Assembly (NCBI GenBank): GCA_021413595.1
Contig: JAIOQD010000168.1
Location: forward strand, 1-7,238
Source of the DNA: Bacteroidota bacterium
GTDB taxonomy: Bacteria; Bacteroidota; Bacteroidia; 2-12-FULL-35-15
Reading direction: 5' to 3'
Length of the DNA: 7,238 nucleotides
Shown here in pieces: positions 5,949 through 7,238 of this stretch (position 1 is the stretch's first letter; the number at the start of each line of letters is the position of its first letter). The notes under the pieces are model-generated. The model was given only the letters and a program-made list of their open reading frames with translations. It ran no database searches and was not told the DNA's origin. Both the position numbers and the translations under genes were made by a program.

Positions 5949-7238
5949 TTACCGATTTATTACCACTTTGTCAAATGTTTTGTAAGTGTTATTCTCCATC
6001 AAAAGGGTGTAAATACCTGCTGTCAAAACGCTTGTGTTTAGGGTTGTCCCAGTGTCTGATTCTTTTTCCATTACTAATTTACCAACTACATCATACAAAC
6101 GTATTGTAGTTTTTTCTTTAATACCTGTTATGTTTAATACATTGGTCGAAGGGTTTGGATAAATTATTATTGCTGAATTATTGTTTAATTGTTGAATTCC
6201 ACTCATTCCAATGTGTTTAATATTGGAACGAGATGCAGCAAAGCTGGAACGTGTTGGTTGACAAACACCACCTGCCATCACTGCTTCAACATAATATTGC
6301 GAATTTGGAAAATAAGAATATTGTATATCCGTATATCCAAATTGGCTACCTGTTGTATTACCAATGAGAACAAAGTTTCCTGTTGAGTTATCATCTCTAT
6401 AAATATTATAAGTCGAAACAGGCGTATTATTGTTTTCTATTTGGTAAGGTGTCCAGCTGAAATTAGCTCCCGTATTTGTTAGATAAATAGTATTATGATA
6501 ATCACTAAAAAGGGTAGTAACACCTTGTGCATTTTTACTTTTTAGTTTATAACGATACCCTGTAGTTGCTGGATTAGCTGATAAATCGATAAAGATACTT
6601 AACGAATCTTTTGATACCGCAGCGATGCGTTGGTAATTGTTAGTTGTGATTTCACGGTAAACAATAAAGCTATCAATCGTTGTCAAATTCAAATTGGTTT
6701 TTTCCCATACTAATAAATTATGAGTGAGAGTAGAATCAACCGTTACAAGACAAATAGGGGGGCCAGATGGGATATAATTATTTATTAAAATTGACACATC
6801 ATTATCACCATAATCAGGCACGGCCAAATCCGCTTTGCCATCTCCATTAAAATCAGAGCTAGTGAGTGAATGAGGGTTGCTACCAACAGGGAAGTTTGTT
6901 GCAGCAGCAAAGCTCCCCGCTCCATTTCCGAGCAAAACAGACACATTATTACTATTCTGATTAACTACCGCTAAATCGATTTTGCCATCAATATTAAAAT
7001 CACCAAGGGCAATTAAAGCAGCGTAATCACCTACGATAAAGTTAGTTGGGGAAGTAAAGCTTCCCGCTCCATTGCCAAACAATACTGAAACCTTATTACT
7101 TCCCTGATTAGCAGTTGCCAAATCTAAATTGCCATCTCCGTTAAAATCAGAATTGATAACTGAACCAGGACTGCCAGTTACAGCGAAGTTAGTAGGAGCA
7201 ACAAAGCTACCTGTGCCATCTCCTATTAATATTGAAAT
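5949..7238 (-). CDS. VCBS/FG-GAP repeat surface protein with T9SS type A sorting domain, N-terminus beyond window
   Basis: The frame is open from the right edge to a TAA at 5949-5951, giving 429 residues; the true start lies outside. Residues 1-155 hold three visible VCBS/FG-GAP repeats with a 49-residue (147 bp) period. Each has a calcium-binding-type loop (DFNGDGNLD at 31, DFNIDGKID at 80, DFNGDGKAD at 129) and a VSVLLGNGAGSF-like strand. Residues about 161-255 and 256-342 look like two Fn3-type domains (FIVYRE, YNIYRDD). Residues about 356-429 are a Por/T9SS C-terminal sorting domain: IIIYPNPSTNVLNI, then LYDVVGKLV, then LTAGIYTLLM and the terminal DKVVINR. The protein should therefore cross the outer membrane by type IX secretion and be released or attached to the surface. 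VCBS repeats form integrin-like propellers and often take part in adhesion or substrate binding; no enzymatic domain is visible. It is convergent with the intron remnant. Confidence 0.9.
   Translation of the reverse strand: MSILIGDGTGSFVAPTNFAVTGSPGSVINSDFNGDGNLDLATANQGSNKVSVLFGNGAGSFTSPTNFIVGDYAALIALGDFNIDGKIDLAVVNQNSNNVSVLLGNGAGSFAAATNFPVGSNPHSLTSSDFNGDGKADLAVPDYGDNDVSILINNYIPSGPPICLVTVDSTLTHNLLVWEKTNLNLTTIDSFIVYREITTNNYQRIAAVSKDSLSIFIDLSANPATTGYRYKLKSKNAQGVTTLFSDYHNTIYLTNTGANFSWTPYQIENNNTPVSTYNIYRDDNSTGNFVLIGNTTGSQFGYTDIQYSYFPNSQYYVEAVMAGGVCQPTRSSFAASRSNIKHIGMSGIQQLNNNSAIIIYPNPSTNVLNITGIKEKTTIRLYDVVGKLVMEKESDTGTTLNTSVLTAGIYTLLMENNTYKTFDKVVINR

Noticed and set aside
5684..6041. Small plus-strand open frames of 71-82 codons after the intron
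   Set aside because: They run through domain VI and the inverted repeat and then antisense into the VCBS gene, show no recognisable domain, and overlap each other in different frames.

Overview
The window looks like a piece of a Bacteroidota chromosome. The reasons are AT-rich DNA, a type IX secretion (T9SS, Por) C-terminal sorting domain, a 14-blade Reg_prop/Y_Y_Y sensor of the kind common in this phylum, and a TAnnTTTG-type -7 box. It holds three cell-surface or envelope genes on the minus strand and one plus-strand mobile-element remnant between two of them.

Layout. 1-777 (minus) is the N-terminal part of a secreted right-handed beta-helix protein that runs off the left edge. 876-4526 (minus) is a very large sensor: two 7-bladed Reg_prop propellers, a Y_Y_Y domain, one membrane helix, a coiled coil and a SpoIIE/PP2C phosphatase. 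Its natural N-terminus appears to be a lipoprotein signal peptide starting at 4552, but that leader is in a different reading frame from the rest of the gene. 4553-4716 is non-coding and carries a possible promoter and a palindrome. 4717 to about 5732 (plus) is a 5'-truncated group II intron: the C-terminal two thirds of a reverse transcriptase/maturase, followed by well-formed ribozyme domains V and VI. 5733-5948 is non-coding and carries a long inverted repeat. 5949-7238 (minus) is the C-terminal part of a T9SS-exported protein with VCBS/FG-GAP repeats and Fn3-like regions, running off the right edge.

How the parts relate. The sensor and the beta-helix gene are codirectional, 98 bp apart, and could be cotranscribed; no promoter-like motif was seen between them. 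The sensor would detect a signal outside the cytoplasm and pass it to a cytoplasmic Ser/Thr phosphatase that probably acts on an anti-sigma-antagonist-like partner, but no such partner is encoded here. The intron remnant is a passenger with higher GC than its neighbours and cannot be autonomously mobile. I found no CRISPR array, tRNA, rRNA or defence system. The two strongest points for follow-up are the frame break at the start of the sensor gene, within or near homopolymers, and the truncated intron with an intact 3' ribozyme end.
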